A stretch of DNA of 55,016 nucleotides, from NCBI GenBank assembly GCA_013044265.1, contig JABEUQ010000215.1, forward strand, positions 1-55,016, given 5' to 3'. The position numbers were made by a program, and so were the translations under genes. This document shows positions 28,042 through 36,805 of this stretch, one piece after another. The notes under the pieces were generated by a model, which ran no database searches, had not been told where the DNA came from, and saw nothing but the letters and a program-made list of their open reading frames with translations. The first letter of the stretch is position 1, and each line of letters opens with the position of its first letter. The DNA is from Acidimicrobiaceae bacterium. GTDB lineage: Bacteria; Actinomycetota; Acidimicrobiia; Acidimicrobiales; RAAP-2.

Positions 28042-28167
28042 TGATGACGATCGTTGGCTCGTGGAGCGAATGACAAGGTCCGTGCCGTCACGACGCCTAC
28101 TCCCAGGTGAGCAGTACCGCCAAGGTACACGCGCACAGTGGGTTCGGCCATGCCGCCACGCTAGCCA

Positions 28168-28506
28168 CTAGTGGCCAGGTGAACGTCGGGTGAGGATTCG
28201 CAATGGCCGAATGTCGCCGTCGAGAAATGCGCTCTCACCATGAAATAGGAGCTCGAGATTCAACGACAGCCACCTATTGAAACAGTGCATTCGCCGTGTC
28301 GTGGAAAGTGGATACCGATTCTTTTCGAACTCATCAGCAGCCATCGCGAGAGGACTCGCGAACACGAGGGCAGACCGAGGAAAGGTCCGACCAGTCCAGG
28401 TCACCAAGGGTGTCGTCGTGACGATCCTGATCAAAGTTCCGCGCGACCAGTCCGCAAACGCACCGATCGGCTCCGCGGTCTCACTCGCTTCAACGAACAG
28501 AGACAT
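28168..28506 (-). CDS. Hypothetical protein downstream of putA
   Basis: An open frame of 112 codons starting at an ATG at 28506, 27 bases after the putA stop on the same strand. The product (MSLFVEASETAEPIGAFADW at its start) has a balanced composition, with Trp, Phe, Tyr and few Arg, unlike the arginine-rich antisense frames nearby. No domain is recognised and no good ribosome site is visible. Reality is uncertain. Confidence 0.4.
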   Translation of the reverse strand: MSLFVEASETAEPIGAFADWSRGTLIRIVTTTPLVTWTGRTFPRSALVFASPLAMAADEFEKNRYPLSTTRRMHCFNRWLSLNLELLFHGESAFLDGDIRPLRILTRRSPGH

Positions 28507-28532
28507 CCATTCCGAAGGTGACCGCGACCGAA

Positions 28533-31500
28533 TCAACTGGACTGGAGGGCCACTGGTGCTTCACCCAGACCGAGACACCTTGGCTTCGGGCCTCCATTGA
28601 CGTTCCCGTACCGATGGAACGTGATGGCGACGCTCTGCTCGACCAGCCAACGCGCTACCTCAATATCCCCGCGTTGGGCAAGAGGCCGGCGATCAACGGT
28701 AACCCCTTGACGGAGCAGGTCAAGGACTGGAGGCTGCTCGACGCTCAACCAGCGAACCCGACCTACGTCGTCAACTCGTGCGACCAAATCCTCGATCGAT
28801 TCGACCTTGAGATCGACGAGTCGTGGGTCGGACGTTGCCGCACTGAATACCACCTCAACTCCGGTCCTCTCGGCCACGAATCGAACAAAAGCGAGTCCCG
28901 AAGCGGAGAATGAATCATCGATTCGAATGACGACTGGCTTCAAGGGCCGGCGATAGCGCTGATAGTTCTTCTCCACCGTCAGTCCAGCGTGGTCGATCGA
29001 CTGGCTGCCCACCTCCTGCCACCAGCGCTTCGCGGCATCGATCGCCGCCGCACCGTCAGTAAGTTGCGGCCAATGTCTCAGAGCGTTGACGTAATTGGGG
29101 CCGCCCGCCTTGGCCGTTGGTCCCACACTGCTGCGCTTCCAGCCACCGAAGGGCTGACGGTTCACCACCGCCCCGGTGACTCCACGATTGACGTAGAGGT
29201 TGCCCGCCTGGACACTTTCGATCCAACGCTCGCACTCCTCCTCACTCAACGAATGGATCCCCGCGGTGAGACCGAATGACGTCTGGTTCTGCCATTCAAT
29301 GGCGGTGTCGAGGTCGGGTGCGACCATGATGCCCAGCACCGGGCCGAACCACTCGTTGAGGTGGCTCCAAGAACCAGGTCGCACCCCGAGCTTCACGCCG
29401 GGGCGCCACTGCAATCCAGCCTCGTCGAGTTGCTTGGGCTCGACGAGCCACGACTCTCCCGGCTCCAATTCGTGCAACGCCCGTTGCAGGGTCGGCTCTG
29501 CGGGTCGAATGATGGGCCCGACGGAAGTCGCGAAGTCCCAGCTCGGACCAATGGCCAGACTCTCGACGGCGTCGCACAGCTGTCCGAGGAAGGACGGGTC
29601 ATCGTACGTGGTCCTCACGACGATCCCGAGACTCGCGGCACTGCACTTCTGACCGGCGTTTCCAAACGCGGAGTGCACAAGGTCCTTCACCGCTACATCG
29701 ATGTCCGCACAGGCGCTGACCAGAATTGCGTTCTTGCCACTCGTCTCGGCGAGCAGGTTGATGTCGGGCTTCCAACTCGTGAACATCGAGGCCGTATCGA
29801 ACGCGCCCGTCAGTATCACGCCATCGACCGCGTCGCTCGTGACCAAGTACCGGCCACTTTCGTCGTCGCGCGTCGGCACGAACTGAAGGACGTCCCGCGG
29901 CACGCCGCCAGCCCAGAGTTGCTGCACCAACTCCCACGCGGTCGCCACCGTCTCAGGCGCCGGCTTGAGGATCACTGCATTACCCGCGGCCAACGCGGCG
30001 CACACGCCACCGGCGGGGATCGCGTAGGGAAAATTCCATGGCGGCACGACCAGGACCACGCCGAGGGCTTGAGAGTCTCCGAAGTCTCGAGCACTGCTCG
30101 AGTAGAAGCGAGCGAAGTCGATACCTTCACTCACTTCGGGGTCACCTTCATCGACGGTCTTTCCCGCATCGCGCGACATGACCGCCAACGTCGTCACCCT
30201 TCGCTTCTCCATCTCCTCGGCCGCGCTGAAGAGCACTCGACGACGCTCGTCAGTGGAAAGGTTCGACCACGAGGCTTGGGCGGTCTTCGCGATACGCAGC
30301 GCTTCGTCGATCTGGGACTGGTCCGCCACCGAGTACTGATACCAGGCCTCCGCGTTGGCACTGGGATCTCTCCCACTCTCGAATTCCGAGGTGACGATCT
30401 CCTTGGCGCCGATCACCAGTGGAATCTGGGACATAGTCCTACCGCGAATCTCTCGGAACGCCGCGGTCAATTCTTCGCGAAAATGCGGTTCGGTCAGGTC
30501 GGCGTTGGGCGAGTTCTCGAAACCAACATCATCCACGGCCTTGGGCGCCACGTGACGCAACGAGGACGTTGAAATGCTGTGGCGCTCGCGTACCGAAGCC
30601 AAGAACCGACTGCGTTGTTCTTCGAACATCTTCGCGTTCGACGCGATATCAAACGCCGCCTTCAAGTAGTTCTCGTCCGAGGTGTTCTCATCGAGACGTC
30701 GCACCAAGTAGGCCACGGCCGAGGTGAAATCATCCTTGCGGGTCACCGGGGCGTAGAGAAGTACCGGTTGTCCCGAGCGCGTCATCGCCAGAGCTTCGGC
30801 GTTGCCCATTCCCTCGAGCATCTCCACGTCGACTTGGCGTAGGACACCACGAGCTCGGGCGACGTCCAGGGCCCAGGTGACGTGGAAGAGATTGTGACTG
30901 GCGATACCGATGCGGACCGCATCGGCGTGTTCGGGGCGCAACGCGGTGTCGATCAATCTCGCGTAACTGGCATCGACGTCCGACTTGCTCCTATAGGGCG
31001 CGGCGTTCCATCCGTAAAGTTCAGCTTCCGCCTTCTCCATGGCGAGATTGGCCCCCTTCACCAATCTGACCTTGATCGAACCCCCCGATGCTGCGTATCG
31101 GACCTGAGACCACTCGACCAGGTCCGCGAAGGCTTCGTGGGCCTCGGGCAGATACGCCTGCAGAACGATGCCCGCCTTCACGGTAGCGAACTCGGGTTCC
31201 GACAGGACCTGCTTGAAAGCCGCCACCGTCAGCTCCAGGTCACGATACTCCTCCATATCCAGATTGATGAAGGTGTGATGCTGCTCGGCCTCGCGATATA
31301 GTTCGCGCAACCGATTCGTGACCCGCTGCATAGTGTCGACGCGATCGATGGTGATGATCTGACTGACCACCGAAGAAAGTTTGACCGAGATGTAATTGAC
31401 ATCTGGTCGACGAATCATCTCCAGAACTCGCGCGGTCCGCTCGCTCGCCTCGTGCTCACCCAGAACCGCCTCGCCGAGGACATTTATATTGAGCGAGATT

Positions 31501-31934
31501 CCTTGGCTCTCGCGAAGTTTCAAGTGCTTGACCAGGTCCTCGCTCTGCGCGGACAAGATGAGGTCACGGGTGAGGTATCGCACGCGTCGCGCGACGACAT
31601 CAATCACCGGTGTGGGTGCGATTCGCGAGAACAGCGACAAGGAGTGCAGCCCGAAGTAGTTGAATATGCCGAAGCCGTCGAGTGAAGCCTTTTTGACCGC
31701 TCGGCGAAAGATTTGGATCGAACTCCCCTTGGACTTGATCCGCATCACTTCGTCGGTCAACGTAATCGTGACCTCGATCGCCGGTGGATCTCGAAAGAGC
31801 CGAGCGAATCGCTTACGGTTAGCTATTTCAGCGTGGTCACGCAACTTGTCCGAGCTGTGGATAATCCCATGTGTCTTCTTCGCCGATTCCTCGGCTAGGG
31901 AGTCAATCATTGAATCGGTAGGAATTACTGGCAT
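28533..31934 (-). CDS. putA: Bifunctional proline dehydrogenase / L-glutamate gamma-semialdehyde dehydrogenase (PutA type)
   Basis: 1133 residues combining an FAD-dependent proline dehydrogenase (about residues 90-450; SLNINVLGEAVLGE, VKLSS, LDMEEYRDLELT, VRLVKGANLAMEKAEAE) and an aldehyde dehydrogenase (about 500-1000; PPWNFPYAIP, Glu731 in LLAETSGKN, catalytic Cys765 in NAGQKCSAAS, counted from the TTG one codon upstream). It oxidises proline to glutamate. There is no N-terminal ribbon-helix-helix domain, so it does not regulate its own gene as the enteric PutA does. About 130 residues follow the ALDH domain. I took the ATG at 31934, with GGAG eight bases upstream. It may serve as the final step for proline made by the 3-hydroxyproline arm at 33.6-36.7 kb. 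Confidence 0.9.
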   Translation of the reverse strand: MPVIPTDSMIDSLAEESAKKTHGIIHSSDKLRDHAEIANRKRFARLFRDPPAIEVTITLTDEVMRIKSKGSSIQIFRRAVKKASLDGFGIFNYFGLHSLSLFSRIAPTPVIDVVARRVRYLTRDLILSAQSEDLVKHLKLRESQGISLNINVLGEAVLGEHEASERTARVLEMIRRPDVNYISVKLSSVVSQIITIDRVDTMQRVTNRLRELYREAEQHHTFINLDMEEYRDLELTVAAFKQVLSEPEFATVKAGIVLQAYLPEAHEAFADLVEWSQVRYAASGGSIKVRLVKGANLAMEKAEAELYGWNAAPYRSKSDVDASYARLIDTALRPEHADAVRIGIASHNLFHVTWALDVARARGVLRQVDVEMLEGMGNAEALAMTRSGQPVLLYAPVTRKDDFTSAVAYLVRRLDENTSDENYLKAAFDIASNAKMFEEQRSRFLASVRERHSISTSSLRHVAPKAVDDVGFENSPNADLTEPHFREELTAAFREIRGRTMSQIPLVIGAKEIVTSEFESGRDPSANAEAWYQYSVADQSQIDEALRIAKTAQASWSNLSTDERRRVLFSAAEEMEKRRVTTLAVMSRDAGKTVDEGDPEVSEGIDFARFYSSSARDFGDSQALGVVLVVPPWNFPYAIPAGGVCAALAAGNAVILKPAPETVATAWELVQQLWAGGVPRDVLQFVPTRDDESGRYLVTSDAVDGVILTGAFDTASMFTSWKPDINLLAETSGKNAILVSACADIDVAVKDLVHSAFGNAGQKCSAASLGIVVRTTYDDPSFLGQLCDAVESLAIGPSWDFATSVGPIIRPAEPTLQRALHELEPGESWLVEPKQLDEAGLQWRPGVKLGVRPGSWSHLNEWFGPVLGIMVAPDLDTAIEWQNQTSFGLTAGIHSLSEEECERWIESVQAGNLYVNRGVTGAVVNRQPFGGWKRSSVGPTAKAGGPNYVNALRHWPQLTDGAAAIDAAKRWWQEVGSQSIDHAGLTVEKNYQRYRRPLKPVVIRIDDSFSASGLAFVRFVAERTGVEVVFSAATSDPRLVDLKVESIEDLVARVDDVGRVRWLSVEQPPVLDLLRQGVTVDRRPLAQRGDIEVARWLVEQSVAITFHRYGNVNGGPKPRCLGLGEAPVALQSS

Positions 31935-32712
31935 CAATTGCTCCGAATCGACTTTGTCATCGATAACTTCCCATCAGATTCCTGTTAAATCTTTTCGAAC
32001 CAGGATCTGACCAAGTGGAAGCGTAGCACCCACTGTTTTGTGCGGCACTGCAGAGAAGGGGCCGTTCGTCATAACGTGGGGATGACGAAACGGACCCGCA
32101 CACGCAGCGTCGCCGCGGTGATTTTGATGGTGTCACGACGCGATGCGAGAGGCTCCGTCATCACGACCTCGATCGAAATACTCGACGAAGTGAGGCGGGT
32201 CGTCGGCGAAAACGCGCAGACCCCGACGAGCCTCGACCCCTTGGTGCGCCACGGTGAGGGTATCTCGACGAATGTCCCGATTCGCCGCTTTATGATCCTC
32301 GTCAACCCGCAGCGAGTCATTCGGAGTCGCTGATCGACACGTCGAGGGAATTCGCCGTCCTCTCCGGTCAAATACGACGCGACCGATCCTCGGACTATCG
32401 AGGGACGCAGGGAGACGTCAGACTCGCGACTCTGCTGGAACCCCAGGGCGTTGCGGGGCATCTCCGAGTCTCGCGGCGGGACCCGCCAGCGCGACGAACA
32501 TCCGAACGCTCACCGGTTCGAATACCTGGCTGAATATCTGGTCCTGCTCGATGACGGCACCAGGTACGGACGCGGACACCTTCAGCGTCGTCGTCGCTCC
32601 CTCAAAGTCGAGTTCCAATGGCCGGCGTCACTACTGCGACGACTCTCATAACTCATGGCCACTGGCTGAAGTCGTCGCAGAGACCTCACCGGTACCAGTA
32701 CCATCTGAAACC
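31935..32712. other. Long gene-poor stretch upstream of putA
   Basis: 778 bp in which I cannot support a gene. A plus-strand frame from 32082 to 32333 (83 codons, GTGGGG before the ATG) and a minus-strand frame 32418-32618 look mildly protein-like but match nothing. The left part should contain the putA promoter. I saw no strong palindrome. Confidence 0.35.
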
Positions 32713-33198
32713 ATGAGGATCCGCACTGCGAACGACGACGACTGGCCGAATATCTACCCGATATTCCAAACCACGGTCGCCGAGGGGAAGACGTACGCGT
32801 TGCCCGAGAATCTCACCCTCGACCAAGCGCGTCCGTGGTGGATGGAAAAGCCACCGGCGATCACCGTCGTCGCGGTCGAGGATGACATCGTGCTGGGTAC
32901 AGCCAAGATGGGACCGAATCGCCCGGGTCGGGGATCACACATTGCGACGGCGAGTTTCATGGTCGACCCCGCCCAGCAGGGTCGAGGTGTGGGCACGGCT
33001 CTGGGCACGTACGCCGTTGAGTGGGCAAGGACCAACGGATTCCACGGCATGCAGTTCAACGCGGTCGTCGAGACCAATGCGCCGGCCGTACACCTGTGGC
33101 AGAAACTTGGCTTCGAGGTCCTCACGACGGTTCCCGAGACGTTCGAGCACCCCGAATACGGTTTGGTCGGTCTTCACGTGATGTACAGAAGTTTGTAA
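32713..33198 (+). CDS. GNAT-family N-acetyltransferase
   Basis: 161 residues with a complete GNAT fold: MRIRTANDDDWPNIYPIF at the start, the strand ATASFMVDP and the acetyl-CoA pyrophosphate loop QQGRGVGTALG (R/Q-x-x-G-x-G), then NAPAVHLWQKLGFE near the end. This resembles the phosphinothricin/toxin acetyltransferase-like group, though the substrate is unknown. I chose the ATG at 32713 because the conserved fold begins there. The upstream extension has no recognisable content and no ribosome site precedes it. Confidence 0.88.
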   Translation: MRIRTANDDDWPNIYPIFQTTVAEGKTYALPENLTLDQARPWWMEKPPAITVVAVEDDIVLGTAKMGPNRPGRGSHIATASFMVDPAQQGRGVGTALGTYAVEWARTNGFHGMQFNAVVETNAPAVHLWQKLGFEVLTTVPETFEHPEYGLVGLHVMYRSL

Positions 33199-33204
33199 GC
33201 CCTC

Positions 33205-33240
33205 ACGCGTCGACGTCGCTTTGGACGTAGTCCGACGCGT
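33205..33240 (+). terminator. Bulged hairpin after the GNAT gene
   Basis: ACGCGTCG and CGACGCGT pair perfectly, with an inner ACGTC/GACGT stem and a 4-base bulge. It begins seven bases after the stop codon and is a likely intrinsic or Rho-assisted terminator. No U tract. Confidence 0.45.
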
Positions 33241-33607
33241 TCGCGCTACTTGAACTCGACGCTGCTCACAGCTCGCTCCACACTTCGAACGCAAAACGAA
33301 CCAGTGCATTTCTCGCTATCGTCGGATGTCCTCGCTGTCGTTGCACGTGGTTCCCTCGCCACCCGCGGCGATGAGACGACCGAAACAACCGAAGTGGTGG
33401 ATTCTTCACCTTGGTCGCCCCAGCGCCGCTGGCGACATCCTCGGACGAAGGAGCATCCCTTCATCAACCTCTAGCGCTTCATCCGGCCACTCCGAGGAAG
33501 CGGGATCGTGCGACGAGGCCCCGGCGAACCGAGGGAGAGACCGAGGGATAGACCGAGGTCTTCACCAGGCATTCCTCGGGCCTCGTCGCAATCGTTTGAA
33601 GAGTAAT
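33241..33607. other. Intergenic region before the 3-hydroxyproline genes
   Basis: 367 bp with no convincing gene. It includes a purine-rich imperfect repeat (GAGAGACCGAGGGATAGACCGAGG split over 33535-33558) and ends with TAATAT at 33604-33609, which could be the -10 box of the following gene. ATGTGCTACAT, an inverted repeat with a three-base centre, lies at 33608-33618 across the start codon. Confidence 0.35.
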
Positions 33608-34753
33608 ATGTGCTACATTCACGTGATGTCAGTGATACAACGTATTGATGTCTTTTCACACGAACTGAACTACGCGCACGGTGACTACGTGATGTCCGGC
33701 GGACGCACGATTCGTTCGCTACTCAGCACCGTTGTTCGCGTCACCACCGAGTCCGGCGTTGAGGGCTTTGGCGAGGTCTGCCCGCTCGGCCCCAACTACT
33801 TGCCCGGCTACGCACATGGTGCGCCATCGGTCATTCGCGAGTTCGCGCGTGCACTCATTGGCCTCGACGTGGAGAACCTCGGCCTCATCAACCAGACCAT
33901 GGACGCCGCCCTGTCGGGTCACGGATACGCGAAGTCCCCCGTCGACATTGCCTGCTGGGATGCGTTCGGCAAGCTCGTTGGTCAGCCGGTCTACACACTG
34001 CTCGGCGGGCGCCGTAACGACGACCTGCCGCTGTACGTGGCCATCCCACTGGACTCAACCGAGGAGATGGTCAAGCACGTCGTCGCGCGTAAAGCCGAAG
34101 GGACCCGCCGATTCCAACTGAAGGTGGGGGCCGACCCGCACGACGACGCGACCCGGGTCACGGCGATCGTGGACGCGACGGACGCGAACGACTTCGTCGT
34201 CGCTGACGCCAACTGTGGTTGGCGTCTCCAGGACGCCGTCATCGCCGCGCGCCTCCTCAATGACCTGGACCGCGTGTTCCTCGAGCAGCCGTGCCGCACT
34301 CTCGAGGAGTGTCTGATCGTGCGCGAGCGCACGTCGTTACCCATGATCCTCGACGAGGTCATCGTCGATCCCCAGGCGCTGCTGCGCGCCTACGACGCCA
34401 AGGCGATGGAGGCGATCAACCTGAAGGTGAGTCGAGTGGGCGGTCTGAGCAAAGCGAGGTTCATGCGAGACCTGTGCGAAGCCCTCGGAGTGCGCATGAC
34501 CATTGAGGACACGTGGGGCGGCGACATGACCACCGCCGCCGTCAGCCACCTCGCCGCCAGCACTGATAGCGACCTGCTGTTCGCCGCCTCGTACATGAAC
34601 GATTGGGTACTCGAACACACCGCGGGGTACTCACCGCGCTCGCACAATGGCCGGGGGTCGATCAGCGGCGTCGACGCGCCCGGACTCGGTATCGACGTCG
34701 ACGTCACGTCACTCGGCCAGCCCCTCTTCTCCGTTGACGCCAGAGACCAGTGA
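33608..34753 (+). CDS. Enolase-superfamily dehydratase, probable cis-3-hydroxy-L-proline dehydratase
   Basis: About 381 residues of the mandelate-racemase group. Visible catalytic elements are Lys172 (FQLKVG), metal ligands Asp200 (VADANCGW), Glu226 (FLEQP) and Asp249 (ILDEV), and Lys273 (NLKVSRVGG), followed by EDTWGGDMTTAA. The two opposing lysines are the acid/base pair of proline-type substrates, seen in cis-3-hydroxyproline dehydratase and hydroxyproline-betaine epimerase. Linkage to a proline-racemase-family enzyme and a pyrroline-2-carboxylate reductase favours the dehydratase, whose product is the imine. An alternative ATG lies six codons downstream at 33626. A muconate-type or betaine epimerase role remains possible. 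Confidence 0.78.
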   Translation: MCYIHVMSVIQRIDVFSHELNYAHGDYVMSGGRTIRSLLSTVVRVTTESGVEGFGEVCPLGPNYLPGYAHGAPSVIREFARALIGLDVENLGLINQTMDAALSGHGYAKSPVDIACWDAFGKLVGQPVYTLLGGRRNDDLPLYVAIPLDSTEEMVKHVVARKAEGTRRFQLKVGADPHDDATRVTAIVDATDANDFVVADANCGWRLQDAVIAARLLNDLDRVFLEQPCRTLEECLIVRERTSLPMILDEVIVDPQALLRAYDAKAMEAINLKVSRVGGLSKARFMRDLCEALGVRMTIEDTWGGDMTTAAVSHLAASTDSDLLFAASYMNDWVLEHTAGYSPRSHNGRGSISGVDAPGLGIDVDVTSLGQPLFSVDARDQ

Positions 34754-34794
34754 CGCGACGCGTTGCGCGAGCCGAGCGAGTGCGGTGAGCTGAC

Positions 34795-35814
34795 GTGACG
34801 TGGCTCACCAGCGGCATCTCGACGATCGACTTTCATACGGCGGGCGAACCCTTTCGGATCGTCGAGCACGGGTTCCCGGACATCGAGGGTGCCACGGTCG
34901 CCGAGAAGCGGGTCTACGCCCAGAACACCAGCGAGATCGACGTCGTGCGAACGATCCTCTGTCGAGAGCCCCGGGGCCACTGCGACATGTACGGCTGCTT
35001 CGTCGTCGAACCCGACGACGGCGCCGACTTCGGTGCTTTGTTCTGGCACAACGACGGCTACTCCACGGCGTGCGGCCACGGGACGATTGCGCTCGGGGTC
35101 TGGGCGGTGCAGAGCGGGCGGGTAGCGAGCGATCCCGACGGAGTCACCGCGGTCACGATCGACGTGGCGTCGGGGCGAGTCGTCGCTCACGTGCGCCAGG
35201 TCGCCGGTGTCATCCTCGACGTGACCTTTGAGAACGTCGCCTCCTATCCAGTGCGCCGCGCCATTGGCGTTGACACCTCGCTCGGACGGGTCAACGTCGA
35301 CGTGGCCTTTGCCGGAGCGTTATACGGGTCGATCACCGCCTCCGAGCTCGGACTCGAGGTGACGTTGGAGCACGCGTCGGCGTTGCGAACGATCGGGCGC
35401 GAGATCAAGTGGGCGCTCAACGACAGCGACGTCTCTCGTCACCCCACCGACCCACGACTCAGTGGCATCTACGGCACCATCATCTTCGACGATCTGGGCG
35501 AGACACCCGAAGGGGCCCATCAACGCAACGTCACCGTCTTCGCGGACGGACGGATCGACCGCTCCCCTTGCGGTTCGGGTACCGCGGCGCGCCTCGCCCT
35601 ACTGGCCGGAGAGGGTCGGATGCTCGAGGGCGACGTGCTGATCCACGACTCGATCATCGATACGCGCTTCATCGGACGATTCCGACCCGCGCCCGGCTAC
35701 GAGACCTCCGGTGCGATCATCGCCTCCGTGCAGGGAATGGCCTACGAGACCGGCCGCAGCCACTTCACGCTTGATCCCTCGGACCCCCTCGGCCCCGGAT
35801 TCGAACTCTCGTGA
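34795..35814 (+). CDS. Proline racemase family protein, Cys/Cys type
   Basis: 339 residues of the proline racemase superfamily. The two general acid/base residues are Cys93 (STACGHGT) and Cys259 (DRSPCGSG). A Cys pair is the signature of racemases or 4-hydroxyproline epimerases. trans-3-Hydroxyproline dehydratases usually have Ser or Thr at one of the two positions. Yet the gene sits between a likely 3-hydroxyproline dehydratase and a pyrroline-2-carboxylate reductase, which suggests a substrate of the 3-hydroxyproline arm, perhaps as an epimerase. It differs clearly from the second family member at 38332-39333. GTG start; it overlaps the next gene by GTGA. Confidence 0.82.
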   Translation: MTWLTSGISTIDFHTAGEPFRIVEHGFPDIEGATVAEKRVYAQNTSEIDVVRTILCREPRGHCDMYGCFVVEPDDGADFGALFWHNDGYSTACGHGTIALGVWAVQSGRVASDPDGVTAVTIDVASGRVVAHVRQVAGVILDVTFENVASYPVRRAIGVDTSLGRVNVDVAFAGALYGSITASELGLEVTLEHASALRTIGREIKWALNDSDVSRHPTDPRLSGIYGTIIFDDLGETPEGAHQRNVTVFADGRIDRSPCGSGTAARLALLAGEGRMLEGDVLIHDSIIDTRFIGRFRPAPGYETSGAIIASVQGMAYETGRSHFTLDPSDPLGPGFELS

Positions 35815-36737
35815 GCGCGTCGCCGATCACGTGCATGTCCGGCGACGAGATGGTCCGCTTGGTCAACATGGAGCAGGCGATCAGAGCCATCCAGCGAGAC
35901 CTCGCCGCGGGACTCGACCCCGCTCAGGACCTGTCGCGCAACATCATCGACCTCGAACACGGACAACTCCTCTACATGCCCTCGCGCTACGGCGACTTCG
36001 TCGGTGCGAAGGTCTCGACGGTGGCGCCGGACAATCCCGCGATTGGCCGAGACCGGATTCAGGGCATCTATCTCTTAATGGATGCGCTCACGCTCGGGCC
36101 GCTCTTGCTGCTGGACGGGCAGGTGCTCACGGCGCTGCGCACCCCCGCGGTCTCGGCGGCGATTGGAGACCATCTCGCACCTCCAGTCGTCGAGCACCTC
36201 GTGGTCTTTGGTTCAGGGACTCAGGCCTGGGGCCACGTCGAAGCGATGCGGGCCATCCGCGCCGTGGGTCGCGTCAGCGTCGTCGGCCGCGACCCGCGGC
36301 GAAGCTCGCGGTTCGTCGAGCGGCTAGTGAGCGACGGGCAGGACGCCCGCGTCGGGGTCGCCGCCGACGTGCGCGACGCGCAGGTCATCGTCTGCGCGAC
36401 CACGTCGCGCACACCCGTCCTCGACGGCTCGATGGTCCTCGAGGACTCGCTGGCAATCGCGGTCGGCTCACACGAACCCGACTCTCGCGAGCTCGACTCG
36501 TCCTTGGTCGCGCGAGCGCAGGTAGTGGTCGAGGACCCATCGGTGGCGCTACGCGAAGCGGGTGATCTCCTCATCCCCATGAGCGAGGGCCGATTCGTCG
36601 CGAGCACGTTGGTTGCGATGCGTGACGTCATCACGGGCGTGGTCGACGTCGACCGCACCCGACCACGGATCTTCAAGAGCTCGGGCATGCCGTGGCAGGA
36701 TCTGGTCGTCGCAGCGGAGATCTACCGGGCCCAATGA
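35811..36737 (+). CDS. lhpI: Ornithine cyclodeaminase/mu-crystallin family, probable 1-pyrroline-2-carboxylate reductase
   Basis: 308 residues of the OCD/mu-crystallin family. The N-terminal half has LLYMPSRYGDFVGAKVSTVAPDN (substrate lysine region) and GQVLTALRTPAVSA; the Rossmann half starts at VVFGSGTQAWGHVEAM. In hydroxyproline clusters this family reduces 1-pyrroline-2-carboxylate to L-proline with NAD(P)H (LhpI). The 4-bp GTGA overlap with the racemase-family gene and the upstream dehydratase support this reaction. The proline could then be oxidised by the PutA-type enzyme at 28.5-31.9 kb. Confidence 0.85.
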   Translation: MSASPITCMSGDEMVRLVNMEQAIRAIQRDLAAGLDPAQDLSRNIIDLEHGQLLYMPSRYGDFVGAKVSTVAPDNPAIGRDRIQGIYLLMDALTLGPLLLLDGQVLTALRTPAVSAAIGDHLAPPVVEHLVVFGSGTQAWGHVEAMRAIRAVGRVSVVGRDPRRSSRFVERLVSDGQDARVGVAADVRDAQVIVCATTSRTPVLDGSMVLEDSLAIAVGSHEPDSRELDSSLVARAQVVVEDPSVALREAGDLLIPMSEGRFVASTLVAMRDVITGVVDVDRTRPRIFKSSGMPWQDLVVAAEIYRAQ

Positions 36738-36756
36738 TCAGTCGCCGCTTCGCGCT

Positions 36757-36804
36757 CGACCTCGCGCGTCGCCCTTCCGGTGTTACTCACCACCCGCGAG
36801 GTCG
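36757..36804. terminator. Inverted repeat between convergent hydroxyproline operons
   Basis: CGACCTCGCG (36757-36766) and CGCGAGGTCG (36795-36804) are perfect complements separated by 28 bases, in the 68-bp gap between the two convergent operons. The stem could terminate both transcripts. The long loop makes this less certain. Confidence 0.4.
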
Positions 36805-36805
36805 C

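Noticed and set aside
29361..30572. Plus-strand open frame of 403 codons opposite putA
   Set aside because: Composition is that of an antisense frame; putA is certain.
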